Positions 63,938 through 64,000 of a DNA stretch of 64,000 nt are shown here, in pieces; positions within the stretch are counted from its first letter, which is position 1; each line of letters begins with the position of its first letter. This stretch comes from [Mycobacterium] crassicus (GTDB lineage Bacteria; Actinomycetota; Actinomycetes; Mycobacteriales; Mycobacteriaceae). Where the stretch lies: assembly GCF_020181615.1 (NCBI RefSeq), contig NZ_CP084029.1:3237963-3301962 (forward strand), given 5' to 3'. Under the pieces are notes generated by a model. The model was not told the origin of the DNA, made no database searches, and was given only the letters and a program-made list of their open reading frames with translations. The position numbers and the translations under genes are program-made.

Positions 63938-64000
63938 CCTGCGCGACGCCCTGGCCGGGTTCGGCGTCACCTTGAAGACGATGTTCAAACGGCCGATCAA
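63930..64000 (+). CDS. nuoI: NADH-quinone oxidoreductase subunit I, 5' part
   Basis: The first 23 codons ([20 protein letters not shown]) are present before the window ends; the gene continues to the right. AAGGAGG is 6 bases ahead of ATG 63930, and the start overlaps the nuoH stop by 8 bases. Identity rests on position and on likeness to the NuoI N-terminus. Confidence 0.9.
   Translation, partial: MASLRDALAGFGVTLKTMFKRPI

Overview
The window is high-GC DNA from a mycobacterium (Mycobacteriaceae; the gene set and order fit, the exact genus does not show). From memory, the gene order follows blocks of the M. tuberculosis map: nrdH, SDR, TetR, cyp136, fadE22 and cstA (Rv3053c to Rv3063); the crcB pair (Rv3069/70); the block from a mycothiol-dependent-type protein through smpB, ftsX, ftsE, a proline-rich protein, mscS, prfB and fprA (Rv3099c to Rv3106); and hisN, fadE24, fadE23, an Rv3143-type receiver and nuoA-nuoI (Rv3137 to Rv3153). 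Many genes overlap by 4 bases (ATGA or GTGA), and several use GTG or TTG starts.

Layout. Bases 1-73 are a pure C run that cuts off nrdH and looks like an assembly artefact. Bases 229-8000 hold a DedA protein, a tail-to-tail response regulator and histidine kinase, an AAA ATPase, and the SDR/TetR/CYP136 unit with a clear palindromic operator. Bases 8080-18400 hold a stand-alone LeuA regulatory-domain protein behind what looks like a branched-chain amino acid attenuator, then poxB, SDR-fadE22, cstA-ybdD, a UbiB/ABC1 kinase-like protein and an L,D-transpeptidase. Bases 18390-24570 are an accessory catabolic cluster (CYP125-like P450, MBL hydrolase, GntR regulator, class II aldolase, amidohydrolase, D-2-hydroxyacid dehydrogenase). 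Bases 24700-32060 contain a small secreted protein, tRNA-Ala(GGC), a Gre-like protein, a PucR/DadA pair, an MFS transporter, the two-gene fluoride channel and small proteins.

Bases 32100-41760 hold the tmRNA gene ssrA and its partner smpB, the cell-division pair ftsEX, mscS, prfB, fprA and hisN. The tmRNA appears to encode a 20-residue degradation tag instead of the 12-residue tag of other mycobacteria. Bases 41860-54510 hold fadE24-fadE23 followed by a roughly 10-kb catabolic island absent from the M. tuberculosis order: TetR, SDR, enoyl-CoA hydratase-like, homogentisate dioxygenase-like cupin, alpha/beta hydrolase, class III CoA-transferase, HMG-CoA-lyase-like, a second TetR, acyl-CoA dehydrogenase, and a kinase fused to a DUF6285-type domain. 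The last two resemble the 4-hydroxyacyl-CoA kinase/dehydrogenase step of bacterial levulinate catabolism. Bases 54600-64000 hold the Rv3143-type receiver and respiratory complex I genes nuoA to the start of nuoI.

The most interesting observations are the extended tmRNA tag with an internal codon-level repeat, the leader peptide and hairpin in front of the orphan LeuA domain, and the HGD-like/4-hydroxyacyl-CoA kinase island with a 30-bp palindromic operator. Family names rest on reading translated sequences and on memory of the families; no database search was run.
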